Positions 28,522 through 39,084 of a stretch of 64,000 nt of DNA are shown here, one piece after another. The stretch spans positions 260,586 to 324,585 of the forward strand of contig NZ_FOSK01000008.1 of the NCBI RefSeq assembly GCF_900114245.1, in the 5' to 3' direction. This DNA comes from Pseudovibrio ascidiaceicola. GTDB taxonomy: Bacteria; Pseudomonadota; Alphaproteobacteria; Rhizobiales; Stappiaceae. The notes beneath the pieces were generated by a model that was given only the letters and a program-made list of their open reading frames with translations, ran no database searches and had not been told where the DNA came from. Positions within the stretch are counted from its first letter, which is position 1. Each line of letters opens with the position of its first letter. Both the position numbers and the translations under genes were made by a program.

Positions 28522-29271
28522 ATGACTAATCGGCCACTTGTTGCTGGTAACTGGAAAATGAATGGTACCAAGGCTTCAGCTGCAGAGCTGGAAGCTATGG
28601 GCGCGGGATACGACTCAGCACTTGCCGAAAATGTAGAGCTTCTGATTTGTCCACCTGCATTGCTGGTTGCGCAGCTGGCTTCCCAAGACAAAATCGCAAT
28701 TGGTGCACAAAACTGCCACGCTAAAGAAAGCGGTGCACATACCGGCGACATTTCTGCAGAAATGATCCGCGATGCTGGCGGCAAGTTTGTGATTGTTGGT
28801 CATTCTGAGCGCCGTGAAGATCATGGCGAATCTGATGCAGACGTTTGTGAAAAGGCTGAAGCTGCTTACCGCGCTGACCTTATTGCTATTGTTTGTGTTG
28901 GTGAAGTTGAGAGCGAGCGCCGCGCGGGTACAACGCTTGACGTGGTTACTAAGCAGGTTCTGGGTTCTGTACCAGCAGGCGCAACTGCCGAGAATACTGT
29001 AATTGCTTATGAGCCTGTTTGGGCGATTGGCACTGGATTGACACCGACTCCAGCAGACGTTGCTGAGGTTCACGCTTCTATTCGTGCGACTCTCATCAAG
29101 CAATTTGGTGGTGATGTTGGCGGCAAAATGCGCGTGCTTTATGGTGGCTCTGTTAAGCCTACTAATGCGAAAGAGCTGCTTGCGGTTGAAAACGTTGATG
29201 GTGCTCTGGTTGGCGGTGCAAGCCTGAAAGCCACAGATTTCCTTGGAATTGCCGAGGCTTATCGCGGCTAA
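28522..29271 (+). CDS. tpiA: Triosephosphate isomerase
   Basis: This glycolytic enzyme interconverts dihydroxyacetone phosphate and glyceraldehyde 3-phosphate. The ATG at 28522 ([19 protein letters not shown]) gives 249 residues; a 23-residue upstream extension is not supported. Catalytic residues are seen: lysine in NWKMNG, histidine in [10 protein letters not shown], and glutamate in [11 protein letters not shown]. The phosphate loop [11 protein letters not shown] is present. Its stop codon lies inside the stem of its own terminator. Confidence 0.97.
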   Translation: MTNRPLVAGNWKMNGTKASAAELEAMGAGYDSALAENVELLICPPALLVAQLASQDKIAIGAQNCHAKESGAHTGDISAEMIRDAGGKFVIVGHSERREDHGESDADVCEKAEAAYRADLIAIVCVGEVESERRAGTTLDVVTKQVLGSVPAGATAENTVIAYEPVWAIGTGLTPTPADVAEVHASIRATLIKQFGGDVGGKMRVLYGGSVKPTNAKELLAVENVDGALVGGASLKATDFLGIAEAYRG

Positions 29272-29288
29272 TAATAGCCGGTTTTTTA
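29265..29288 (+). terminator. tpiA terminator overlapping the stop codon
   Basis: CGGCTA (29265-29270) pairs with TAGCCG (29275-29280), followed by GTTTTTTAT. The 5' arm is made from the last codons and stop of tpiA. The stem is short but has a good T tract. Confidence 0.6.
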
Positions 29289-29310
29289 TAATATTCTTAG
29301 CAGTCCACCA

Positions 29311-29347
29311 ATTTGCTGCGCCTTTAGGGTAGAAAGGCGCAGCAAAT
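29311..29347 (+). repeat. Perfect 15-bp hairpin upstream of secG
   Basis: The first arm ATTTGCTGCGCCTTT and its exact reverse complement AAAGGCGCAGCAAAT flank the loop AGGGTAG. No T tract follows, so it is not a standard terminator. It ends 46 bp before the secG ATG and may be an operator, an mRNA stabiliser or part of a leader. Confidence 0.55.
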
Positions 29348-29393
29348 TCGGTTAGAAGGCCGACTAACGAATTCATTAAACCTACGGATACCT

Positions 29394-29759
29394 ATGGAAA
29401 CCGTTCTGATTGTTATCCACCTGATGGTCGTCGTGGCGCTGGTAGCACTGGTTCTACTGCAGCGCTCTGAAGGCGGCGCATTGGGTATTGGCGGCGGTGG
29501 CGGCGGTGGTGTGATGAGCAGCCGCGGCACAGCGAATGTGCTGACTCGCGGGACTGCGATTCTAGCTGTCTGCTTCTTTGCAACTTCACTCGCTCTTTCT
29601 CTGTTGGCACGCTATGACGAGCGTCCTGGCTCTTTGCTTGATCAGGTTCCTGCCGGATCAGCAACACAGGGTACAGAAGAGGGCGCTGGCAATGGTCTTC
29701 TTGACCAGCTTCAGCAGCAAAGTCAGCCATCTGGCCCGCAGGTCCCACCTGCTCAGTAA
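29394..29759 (+). CDS. secG: Preprotein translocase subunit SecG
   Basis: SecG is a small inner-membrane part of the SecYEG translocon that assists SecA-driven export. The 121-residue protein has two membrane helices (about 2-21 and 55-75). Between them lies the conserved loop LLQRSEGGALGIGG followed by a run of glycines. A polar, Q- and G-rich tail is common in alphaproteobacteria. The tpiA-secG-pyrG order is conserved in the group. Confidence 0.93.
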   Translation: METVLIVIHLMVVVALVALVLLQRSEGGALGIGGGGGGGVMSSRGTANVLTRGTAILAVCFFATSLALSLLARYDERPGSLLDQVPAGSATQGTEEGAGNGLLDQLQQQSQPSGPQVPPAQ

Positions 29760-29931
29760 TCTGCTGTAAAGCAGAAACAGTTGAAATATACGTCTGACGG
29801 CACCGCACACTTGTGCAGTGTCCGTCATTCGTGCGTTCAGACATAACTCAATTATCCAGGGTATTGGATTATCAGGCACCCACCTCGGCGTGCTTCCCTT
29901 CTGATAAGTTCCGCCCTTTCAAACGTGGTAG

Positions 29932-31566
<1,635 letters not shown>

Positions 31567-31589
31567 TCGGACGTTTTGGGGGAAACACT

Positions 31590-32444
31590 TTGACCAAGGG
31601 AATTGACCACATTGTTCTTGCTGTAAACTCTTTGCGGGATGCAGCAGGGCTCTGGGAACAGCTCGGATTTAAGGTGACGCCAACTGCGCGTCATTCTTGG
31701 GGTACTGAGAACCGCCTCGTTCAGCTGAATGGCAGTTTTCTTGAGGTTTTGGCGATTGGCGAAAATGCTGAACTGACAGAACCAAGTGAAGGTGTTTTCT
31801 CTTTTGGCGCGTTCAATCGTGATTTCCTGCTGAAGGGAGAAGGTGCTTCCATGTTCGTGATGGACAGCACGAGCGCGGCGGACGACCGTGAAGCATACAC
31901 TGCTGCCGGACTTCCCGAGTATGCGCCATTCTCCTTTGAGCGGATCGCTGTTTCTCCTGAGGGCGAAGAACGTCAGGTTGCTTTTGATTTGACGTTCACG
32001 GCAGATCCCCTCAGTGGAGAGCTTGGCTTTTTTACTTGCCATAACAAGTTTCCAGAAAACTTCTGGAAGGCAGAGTATCAATCCCACCCGAACACTGTGC
32101 GCGATCTGAGCGAGGTCATCTTTGTTGCTGACGACCCTGCTGATCATCATGAATTCCTGAAGGCGTTTATTGGTGAGCGTACTGCACGGCTCTCCAGCCT
32201 TGGTGTTGAAATTGAAACGTCGCGCGGGACAGTCAAAGTTCTTTCTCCAAGCGCCTATGAGAGCCTTTATGGGGTTAAAGCCCCAACCCGTCGGGAAGGC
32301 CTTAAACTAGCAGCCCTTGGTTTTTCTGCTGAAAACCTGGAGAGCTTTGGAGCGTATGCTGAAGCGCTTGGTGGTCGCAAAAACGGCGATTTCTGGGTGA
32401 TTGAGCCAGAACGAATGGCCGGTGTTGCCGTGATCTGCAGCTGA
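31590..32444 (+). CDS. VOC-superfamily glyoxalase-like protein
   Basis: The 284-residue protein begins with a TTG codon, chosen because GGGGG lies 7 bases before it and the N-terminus MTKGIDHIVLAVNSLRDAAG is the normal start of a glyoxalase-like (VOC) domain. DHIVLAV and WEQLGFKVTP give the first beta-alpha-beta-beta-beta unit, with a metal-ligand histidine at residue 7. ENRLVQLNGSFLEVLAI continues it, and a second half follows at about residues 150-280. The substrate is unknown. It lies 23 bp after pyrG and is ended by a strong terminator. Confidence 0.85.
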   Translation: MTKGIDHIVLAVNSLRDAAGLWEQLGFKVTPTARHSWGTENRLVQLNGSFLEVLAIGENAELTEPSEGVFSFGAFNRDFLLKGEGASMFVMDSTSAADDREAYTAAGLPEYAPFSFERIAVSPEGEERQVAFDLTFTADPLSGELGFFTCHNKFPENFWKAEYQSHPNTVRDLSEVIFVADDPADHHEFLKAFIGERTARLSSLGVEIETSRGTVKVLSPSAYESLYGVKAPTRREGLKLAALGFSAENLESFGAYAEALGGRKNGDFWVIEPERMAGVAVICS

Positions 32445-32452
32445 TCCTGTTT

Positions 32453-32485
32453 AAACCCCGAGGCTATCGCTTTCGGGGTTTTTCT
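32453..32485 (+). terminator. Rho-independent terminator after the VOC gene
   Basis: AAACCCCGA pairs with TCGGGGTTT across a 9-10 base loop, followed by TTTCTTT. It lies between the convergent VOC gene and the adhesin gene and may serve both. Confidence 0.85.
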
Positions 32486-32504
32486 TTGTGCTGAGCCTGA
32501 TTAA

Positions 32505-35500
32505 TTAGGCTGTGACAATGAGTGGTGCCTGATTTTCATCCATGATGAGCTCCAATTGAGCTGGAGGCGACGAAAACTCCATGACCTGTACCATGTGGTG
32601 GTTCGTTCCAGCTCCATCCTGATCAAAACTCAGAACGCCTCCTGATAGTTGGAAGTAGTCTCCCACATTTTGCTGTGTGACTTGCTCGGATCCAATCAAC
32701 TCTGTCACATCCAGCCGATCGGCGTCATCTCCAGATGAATCGTAGTCAGTGATGAGATCTGCAATTGTGAGATTGGAGAGATCGAGCACAAATGTATCGC
32801 TGTCGGCTCCACCTTCAAGTGTGTCCCTGCCGCCCATTCCTGCAATCTTGTCTCGCCCTTCCATGCCGGAGATGTGATCGTCACCGTCTAGGCCTTTGAT
32901 CAGCTCGCTGGTTTGCGTCCCCGTCAACACATCATCCCCGGATGTGCCAAGTATAGGCGGTGCTGCCTGCTTGATGGAAATGAGATGGCTATCCGTATCT
33001 GTATCGCCATCCTCATCTTCAACTGAAATGAAAAACTGCAGTGTCTGGTTTTGGGGAAAGTCCAGCCCCGTGTTGGCTGTGAACTCCCATGTGCCATCTG
33101 AATGGATGGTAAGTTCACCTTGCTGCGTGTACAACGTGGTTTGTGTGTTAGGAGCCAGATTGACGATGTGTTGGTCGTTTACGTCCGTGTAGACAGTCAC
33201 TTGCGCGTAACCATCAGCACCAGAGTTGAGTGAGAAGGTATCGCTGATTGTCTCTCCCTCAGTTACGACGTTCTGTGTGTCTGAGATGTCGATGTCTGGA
33301 TTGTCATCTTTGATTGAGATGTTAGTGATGCCCAGAGCAGTGCTGCCATCTGTATCCGTTGCGACAATCGGGACACCTAATATTGTGAAATCGCTGGTTC
33401 CGTTGGTCACATGCGGAAAATCTGCAAGCAGTGTGGCATTTACTTGAACTGAACCCGTGAATCCAGCTGCAATGGATGAGCCTGTCAGGGCCAACTGAAT
33501 TGTGTTTTGGCCATTAATTGAGCCTGTGAGTGTCTGTTTATCGGCTGAAAGTGCCCAGTTGATGGAGGTAACAACAGCGCCGCTGTCATCACGGACCTCG
33601 ATACTGGATGTGTCCCCAATCGTGAAGCTTATGATATTATCAGAACCAGCTGTGAAACTCAGCGTATCGCTTTGTGTTTCTGCTGTGCTTGCTGGGTTTG
33701 ATCCAATTACATCTCCTGTCGGCTCATTGTTACCGACCTGATCTCCCAAAGCACTCTCATCAAGACTTAAGGCGATAATGTCGCCACCGAACGGATTTGT
33801 CCCATCGGTGATCTTGATAGTCTGTGTGTCTGACGTGGTGTCTCCATCAGCATCCGTTGCGGTGATGGTGAAGCTTTGTTCTTGTGGATCGTCGTTGTCC
33901 AGATTGGTAGCAGCTTCAAAGGAGTAAGTGCCGTCTGGATTGACGGTGAGCGTACCCTTAGGCATGTCAAAGATGGCAGGGGCGTTACCAGATAAAGAGA
34001 CGGTCTGGTTGATCTCACCAGAAACGGAAACGGTGACGTCTGTAACTCCATCAGCACCGGGATTGAGTGACCATGTGCCGTTGAGTGTGTCGCCTTCTGC
34101 GACTGAGGCTGGTGTTTCTGCAATGTCCAGCTGTGGTGCGTCGTCGATGATGTTGATCTGAATGTCGGCGGTGACTGTGTCTCCGTCATGGTCTGAGGCG
34201 TTTATGGTGATGCCGTTGATCTTGACGGGATTATCGCTCGCATCATGGGGAAATGCATCTGTCAGCGTTGCTGTGACCTGTACTGAGCCTTGTTGACCTG
34301 CCGGGATATCTGAAGCATCCAGCTCCAATATGATTGCAGGCGTGCCGTTGATTGAGCCGATAAGCTGGCCATTTGAGACTGTCCAGCTGACATTGAGGGT
34401 TGCGTCTCCATTGGTGATCGTGATGCCAGAAGGATCTCCAAAAGCAAACGTAGACAAATCATCAGAACCCGCCGTGAAGGTGAGTGTACTGGAGACATCA
34501 GTCTCGGCAGAGCTGGTTGGATCAGAGCCGGTGATGTTGCCTGCTGCCAGATCAGTTTGATCCTGCGTTGTATCGAGTGCTGCTTCGTTGACGGTGAGGA
34601 TCAGATCTACTGCTTCACCGGGCAGATTGTCTGGTGGTGTTGGTGAGGCTCCATCGGTGATTGTGATGGTCTGGGTGTCAGTTGTGGTATCGCCGTCAAA
34701 ATCCGTAGCGGTGATGGTGAAGGTTTGCTCCTGTGGATTGTCGTTGTCCAGATTGGTTGCAGCTTCAATGGAGTAAGTGCCGTCTGGATTGACGGTGAGT
34801 GTCCCCTTGGGCAGCGTGAACGTGGCAGGGGTGTTACCGGAAAGGGAGATGGTCTGGTCGACTTCACCAGAAACGGAAACTGTAACGTGTGTGACACCAT
34901 CAGCCCCAGAGGTGAGCGTCCACGTACCGTTGAGTGTGTTGCCTTCTGCGACTGAGGTTGGCGTGTCTGCGATGTCTAGTTGTGGTGCGTCGTCGATGAT
35001 GTTGATCTGAATGTCAGCGGTGATCGTGTCTCCGTCATGATCTGAGGCGTCTATGGTGATGCCGTTGATGTTGATAGGATCTCCGCTCACATCATGAGGA
35101 AAGGCATTTGTCAGCGTGGCCGTGACTTGTGCTGAGCCTTGTTGACCTGCTGGGATGGCTGAAGCATCCAATGCCAATATGATTGCAGGCGTGCCGTTGA
35201 TTGAGCCGATAAGCTGGCCATTTGAGACTGTCCAGCTGACATTGAGGGTTGCGTCTCCATTGGTGATCGTGATGCCAGATGGATCACCAAATACGAATGT
35301 GGTGAGGTCATCAGAACCCGCCGTGAAGGTGAGAGTACTGGAGACATCTGTCTCGGCAGTGCTGGTTGGATCAGAGCCGGTGATATTAGCCGCTGCCAGA
35401 TCATTTTGATCCTGCGTTGTATCAAGGGCTGCTTCATTGACCGTGAGGATCAGGCCCACTGCTTCACCAGGCAGGTTGTCTGGTGGTGTTGGTGATATGC

Positions 35501-36932
35501 CATCGGTGATGGTTATGGTCTGTGTGTCTGACGTGGTGTCTCCATCAGCATCTATTGCGGTGATGGTGAAGCTTTGTTCTTGTGGGTCGTCATTGTCCAG
35601 ATTGGTAGCAGCTTCAAAGGAGTAAGTGCCGTCTGGATTGACGGTGAGCGTACCCTTGGGCAGCGTGAACGTGGCAGGGGTGTTACCGGAGAGGGAGATG
35701 GTCTGGTTGGCTTCTCCGGGTATTGAGATAGTGACATGAGTGACGCCATCAGCACCTGAGGCAAGGGACCAGGTGCCGTTGAGTGTGTTGCCCTCTGCGA
35801 CGGTGGCTGGTGCGTCCGCAATGTCAATCAGAGGAATGTCATCGACGATATTGATGGTGATGTCACCAGTTGCCTGATTGCCTTCTTCATTGGTCACGCG
35901 GACTTTCAGGAGGTCTTGCGGTGTGCTGTTGCTATGATCTCCTGAGGTGTTGAGTGTGTATGCCCAGCTGTAGGTTCCATCTGGATTAATTGTGATTGTG
36001 TAGGTGCCGTGGGGCGTAATGATCTGACCGCCACTGGTGACATCTATCCAGACATTTTGAATGGGATCGCAAACTTCGAGCGTCTGGAGCGGGGAGGAAC
36101 CGCTTTGGATGTTCATTGGCCCAGCAGTTTGAGTGGCGGCCTGTCCTGCTGCAGTGCCAGACGCGAGGCCGGACTCGTACACATCATCAGTGTTGCCTGC
36201 GAAAAAGGCCGGTGTCACTCGCGGATTGGATAGGTCTGGCGTGGATGTGGTTTGCTGGTTAGGTTCGAATGTGCCATCTCCAAATTCACGTTCGAGAACC
36301 TCTTCATTGCGCTCTGAGGGCAATAGGAGCGGTGTGATTGAGAAAGCCGGCTGGACGACGATTGAGATTGGCTCGAAGTCATTTCCGCTGCCAATGAGTT
36401 CATCGTTGGCAGGTAACGGAGACTGAGGCTCATTGTTGCCGCTTGAGGGCTCAGAAGCGTTTGATGCACTTGATGAAGTCTCTGGACCAGCACTTGGTTC
36501 TGCGTTTCGCGCAGCTGCAAATGCTGTTTGAATTTCCTGCGCGGTGAGGAGTTGATTTTCAATTTCAATGGAAGGTGGATTGCTGCTGTGATCCTCAATG
36601 ATCAGGCGTGTGCCATCTGCCAGAGTGATTTCGGTGGTGCCATTGGCGGTCTGGATATCTGCAAGTTCCAAACCTGATGGCAACAGCAGAATTTCTCTAA
36701 CAGGATCCCATTCAACCTCATTGAGAAGCAGGTTCATGCCACGTGGTTGACCATCTAACAGCGTTTCTGACGTTGTTTCAATGTTATCCGGGAGTTGGAT
36801 AATAAGCTGGCTGATGTTTGGTGCTGTTGAACTGGCCTCTTGTTGAGATCCATTTTCCAAGTCTGGGGCCTGTTCAGGCGTTGTTTGATTGGTTGGAAGC
36901 GCTTGAGGTTCACCGGTACTGGTATTCGGCAT
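32505..36932 (-). CDS. Large repeat adhesin secreted by type I secretion (T1SS-143/VCBS-like repeats, RTX tail)
   Basis: This is a predicted surface or released adhesin. The ATG at 36932 (GGGAG 7 bases upstream) gives 1475 residues; an in-frame TTG six codons earlier overlaps that site. There is no signal peptide. The N-terminal region of about 240 residues is rich in N, S, P and E. Ig-like repeats follow, of which three are near-identical units of about 283 residues (TVAEGNTLNGTWSL, GTLTVNPDGTYSFEA, QINIIDDAPQLD) plus degenerate ends. The tail has a short RTX segment (GTSGDDVLTG, GRDTLEGGADSDTFVLDL) and a C-terminal type I secretion target domain. Secretion genes lie next to it on both strands. 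A TAAG at about 260-263 is a possible LapG site. Confidence 0.9.
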   Translation of the reverse strand: MPNTSTGEPQALPTNQTTPEQAPDLENGSQQEASSTAPNISQLIIQLPDNIETTSETLLDGQPRGMNLLLNEVEWDPVREILLLPSGLELADIQTANGTTEITLADGTRLIIEDHSSNPPSIEIENQLLTAQEIQTAFAAARNAEPSAGPETSSSASNASEPSSGNNEPQSPLPANDELIGSGNDFEPISIVVQPAFSITPLLLPSERNEEVLEREFGDGTFEPNQQTTSTPDLSNPRVTPAFFAGNTDDVYESGLASGTAAGQAATQTAGPMNIQSGSSPLQTLEVCDPIQNVWIDVTSGGQIITPHGTYTITINPDGTYSWAYTLNTSGDHSNSTPQDLLKVRVTNEEGNQATGDITINIVDDIPLIDIADAPATVAEGNTLNGTWSLASGADGVTHVTISIPGEANQTISLSGNTPATFTLPKGTLTVNPDGTYSFEAATNLDNDDPQEQSFTITAIDADGDTTSDTQTITITDGISPTPPDNLPGEAVGLILTVNEAALDTTQDQNDLAAANITGSDPTSTAETDVSSTLTFTAGSDDLTTFVFGDPSGITITNGDATLNVSWTVSNGQLIGSINGTPAIILALDASAIPAGQQGSAQVTATLTNAFPHDVSGDPININGITIDASDHDGDTITADIQINIIDDAPQLDIADTPTSVAEGNTLNGTWTLTSGADGVTHVTVSVSGEVDQTISLSGNTPATFTLPKGTLTVNPDGTYSIEAATNLDNDNPQEQTFTITATDFDGDTTTDTQTITITDGASPTPPDNLPGEAVDLILTVNEAALDTTQDQTDLAAGNITGSDPTSSAETDVSSTLTFTAGSDDLSTFAFGDPSGITITNGDATLNVSWTVSNGQLIGSINGTPAIILELDASDIPAGQQGSVQVTATLTDAFPHDASDNPVKINGITINASDHDGDTVTADIQINIIDDAPQLDIAETPASVAEGDTLNGTWSLNPGADGVTDVTVSVSGEINQTVSLSGNAPAIFDMPKGTLTVNPDGTYSFEAATNLDNDDPQEQSFTITATDADGDTTSDTQTIKITDGTNPFGGDIIALSLDESALGDQVGNNEPTGDVIGSNPASTAETQSDTLSFTAGSDNIISFTIGDTSSIEVRDDSGAVVTSINWALSADKQTLTGSINGQNTIQLALTGSSIAAGFTGSVQVNATLLADFPHVTNGTSDFTILGVPIVATDTDGSTALGITNISIKDDNPDIDISDTQNVVTEGETISDTFSLNSGADGYAQVTVYTDVNDQHIVNLAPNTQTTLYTQQGELTIHSDGTWEFTANTGLDFPQNQTLQFFISVEDEDGDTDTDSHLISIKQAAPPILGTSGDDVLTGTQTSELIKGLDGDDHISGMEGRDKIAGMGGRDTLEGGADSDTFVLDLSNLTIADLITDYDSSGDDADRLDVTELIGSEQVTQQNVGDYFQLSGGVLSFDQDGAGTNHHMVQVMEFSSPPAQLELIMDENQAPLIVTA
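33290..35833 (-). repeat. Three tandem repeat units of about 847 bp within the adhesin gene
   Basis: Unit boundaries can be followed with the phrase TGCGTCGTCGATGATGTTGA near 34136 and again near 34985, a period of about 849 bp. The third boundary lies near 35833. The two 5'-most units are nearly identical in DNA and protein; the third is close in its first half and divergent in its second. Such repeats can recombine to change adhesin length. Confidence 0.75.
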
Positions 36933-37237
36933 GCAAGGCTCCCTTTGCAAACTGGAACAGGACGTTAGCGCGCTTTTTCTGAATGAGAAGACAACGTCTC
37001 GCTGAAATTGTGCTGCCGAATTCTAAATCAAATGGGGTTCAAGTTTATATATACATTATACAATACGCATAACTGACAATATTAAAGGTGTTGCCTTCTG
37101 AATTGAAGTTGCTATTACTTTTTGAGTTATTGGTATTTATTACACTTAATTGCGTGAGGAATGACATTATATTAAAATAAAGTAAATTAAAGCTTCAATT
37201 GCCCGGTTGTCTCAAGTATTGCGTAGAGGGCGTGTGT
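36933..37237. promoter_or_regulatory. AT-rich divergent promoter region between the adhesin and tolC
   Basis: This 305-bp stretch has no gene. It is much more AT-rich than its surroundings, with runs such as TATATACATTATACAATA and ATTATATTAAAATAAAG. It must hold the promoters of the adhesin (leftward) and tolC (rightward). No known operator was recognised. Confidence 0.55.
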
Positions 37238-38665
37238 ATGAAGTTGTTTGCGCCACTTATTCTTGGCGTTGCTGCCGTAGGCTTGTTGAGCGGAGCAGGC
37301 CATGCGATGTCTCTCAGAGACGCAGTGAATCTTACCGTCTATAGCAATCCCGAAATTGGTGAAGCGGTTTTTGACCGCAACGCGATTGGCTTTGAGCTGA
37401 AACAAGCCAAAGGCGAATGGCTGCCGCGTCTCGATCTTGAATTTCGCGGAGGGGCGGAATGGGCAGATCGCAGTTTTACACGTCAGAGGGATCAGTTCTT
37501 TTATGGTCCTTATGAGGTGAGAGCGACGGGTCGGCAAAAGCTTTTTGACGGGTTTGCGACGACCTATGAGATTGAGCGTCAGAGAGCTCGTCTGGATGCG
37601 ACCTCTTTCAGAGTCTGGGAGCGTTCAGAGTTCATCGGTCTAAGTGCAGTGCGCGCCTATGTGGAAGTTTCCCGCCTTTTTGAAGTGAAGCAGTCTGCCC
37701 AACGTAATATTGCCTATCATTCCAAAGTTGCCTCCGATATGCGGGCGGGGTTGTCCCGCGGGGTTGTTTCCGTAGCGGATGTGCAGCAGGCAAGTGAGCG
37801 GGTGTTTGCTGCAAGGCTTGCATTGCAGGAGGTTGTTGAAGAACTTGAACTTGCAGAAGCCACGTTCATTGAGGTGGTGGGCAAGCCAGTAGGACGCATG
37901 GGAGGAGTTCCCAGTGTCTCGCGGCGTATTCCTGGCACGCTTCCGGATGTTTTGAATGTGGCGCGGCGGAACAATCCTTTGATTGCGTTACGCAAAGCTG
38001 ATGTTGATGCAGCGAATGCGCAGATCAAGATTGCGGAGGCAGATTATTATCCCAGGTTGGATCTGGAGCTTTCTTCGCGCGTTGGCGAGAACCTGAACGG
38101 ATTTCCCGGCGTCAATAATCAGGCCACAGCGCTGGTTGTAATGCGTTGGAACCTCTTTAATGGCAATATTACGAAGAACAGGCGTGCGGAGCAGGTTGAG
38201 CGGGCTGGTGAGGCACGGATGAGAACTGCGCGTGCTTTTCGTGAAGTTGAGCGGGAAACGCGCGCTTCCTGGATCAGGCGGATAGAGCTCTCCAAGCAAC
38301 TTGCAATCATCAAAAAACAGCTTTCAGCGTCACAGCAACTTCTCATTTCATATGAAGGCCAGTTCACTGTTGGGCAGCGAACTCTGCTGGATGTTCTGGA
38401 TACACAAAACACCGTTTTCTTTACAGAGGTTTCCGAGATATCTGCTCGCTATGCGCAAACCTTTGCCAACTACCGACTACTGGCTGCAATGGGTGGCTTG
38501 CTAGAGTCATTTGATGTTCAACCTCCTGCCCAAGCCGATGCGGGCTATCGTAAAGTTCGGGATGATGAGGAAACTGAGGGTTGGTTACCGGGCAAAGTAT
38601 TGCCGGGTGTTTCAGCTCAATGGGCGCGTGGGACACCTGTTGCCATGCCTAAACCGAAACAGTAA
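37238..38665 (+). CDS. TolC-family outer membrane channel of the type I secretion system
   Basis: This is the predicted outer-membrane tunnel for export of the neighbouring adhesin. The ATG at 37238 (AGAGGG upstream) gives 475 residues and a signal peptide MKLFAPLILGVAAVGLLSGA cleaved near GHA. The protein is mostly long helices with two TolC repeats. Typical phrases are MSLRDAVNLTVYSNPEI, the short GPYEVRATGRQKLFDGFAT beta segment, and the second-half MRWNLFNGNITKNRRAEQ and VGQRTLLDVLDTQN. It faces the adhesin gene divergently and is followed after 11 bp by a small unknown gene. Confidence 0.92.
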   Translation: MKLFAPLILGVAAVGLLSGAGHAMSLRDAVNLTVYSNPEIGEAVFDRNAIGFELKQAKGEWLPRLDLEFRGGAEWADRSFTRQRDQFFYGPYEVRATGRQKLFDGFATTYEIERQRARLDATSFRVWERSEFIGLSAVRAYVEVSRLFEVKQSAQRNIAYHSKVASDMRAGLSRGVVSVADVQQASERVFAARLALQEVVEELELAEATFIEVVGKPVGRMGGVPSVSRRIPGTLPDVLNVARRNNPLIALRKADVDAANAQIKIAEADYYPRLDLELSSRVGENLNGFPGVNNQATALVVMRWNLFNGNITKNRRAEQVERAGEARMRTARAFREVERETRASWIRRIELSKQLAIIKKQLSASQQLLISYEGQFTVGQRTLLDVLDTQNTVFFTEVSEISARYAQTFANYRLLAAMGGLLESFDVQPPAQADAGYRKVRDDEETEGWLPGKVLPGVSAQWARGTPVAMPKPKQ

Positions 38666-38676
38666 GGGAGGGTATT

Positions 38677-39075
38677 ATGGGCAAACTTAAGTTTGCGACG
38701 GGCATGAGCGGTCCAGCACTTCTCATTTGGGGAGCTGCCATGTCTCTTTCGGTTTGGGCAGGGGATGCGGTCAGTGCGGATCTTGCTGTTGCGACCTCCG
38801 ACTATTATCGCGGTGGCGTGTGCTATAACTTCAATCTGAAACATCCTGAGGAACTGCACAGTGAGATTTCTGTTCGGGTGCGTGATTATTTTGAGGAGGC
38901 AAACACCGTTGTTGTCTCCGCGCAGCAAAGCTCAATCGTGCAATTGCGGTTTGATTGGGCGCTGGAAACAAGAGACTGGTGTGGCGTTGCTATTGGCTAC
39001 ATGAAAGACGCGGTCTGGGATGATGAAGCTGTCAATCGCTGCCTCTGTTTTCGCGAATACATGAGAGAGTACTAA
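38677..39075 (+). CDS. Small secreted cysteine-containing protein of unknown function in the secretion island
   Basis: I do not recognise this 132-residue protein. It has GGGAGG just before its ATG, a signal peptide (hydrophobic stretch about 12-33, cleavage near SADLA), and a mature part of about 98 residues. The four cysteines (RGGVCYNF, RDWCGV, NRCLCF) could form two disulfides. It lies 11 bp after tolC and 10 bp from the convergent ABC exporter gene, so it is probably cotranscribed with tolC. An accessory role in adhesin export or surface retention is a guess from position. Confidence 0.7.
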   Translation: MGKLKFATGMSGPALLIWGAAMSLSVWAGDAVSADLAVATSDYYRGGVCYNFNLKHPEELHSEISVRVRDYFEEANTVVVSAQQSSIVQLRFDWALETRDWCGVAIGYMKDAVWDDEAVNRCLCFREYMREY

Positions 39076-39084
39076 GTTCTCAGG

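Noticed and set aside
33290..35833. Long direct repeats considered as CRISPR or a minisatellite
   Set aside because: The repeats are in-frame protein domains of about 283 residues, not short repeats with spacers.
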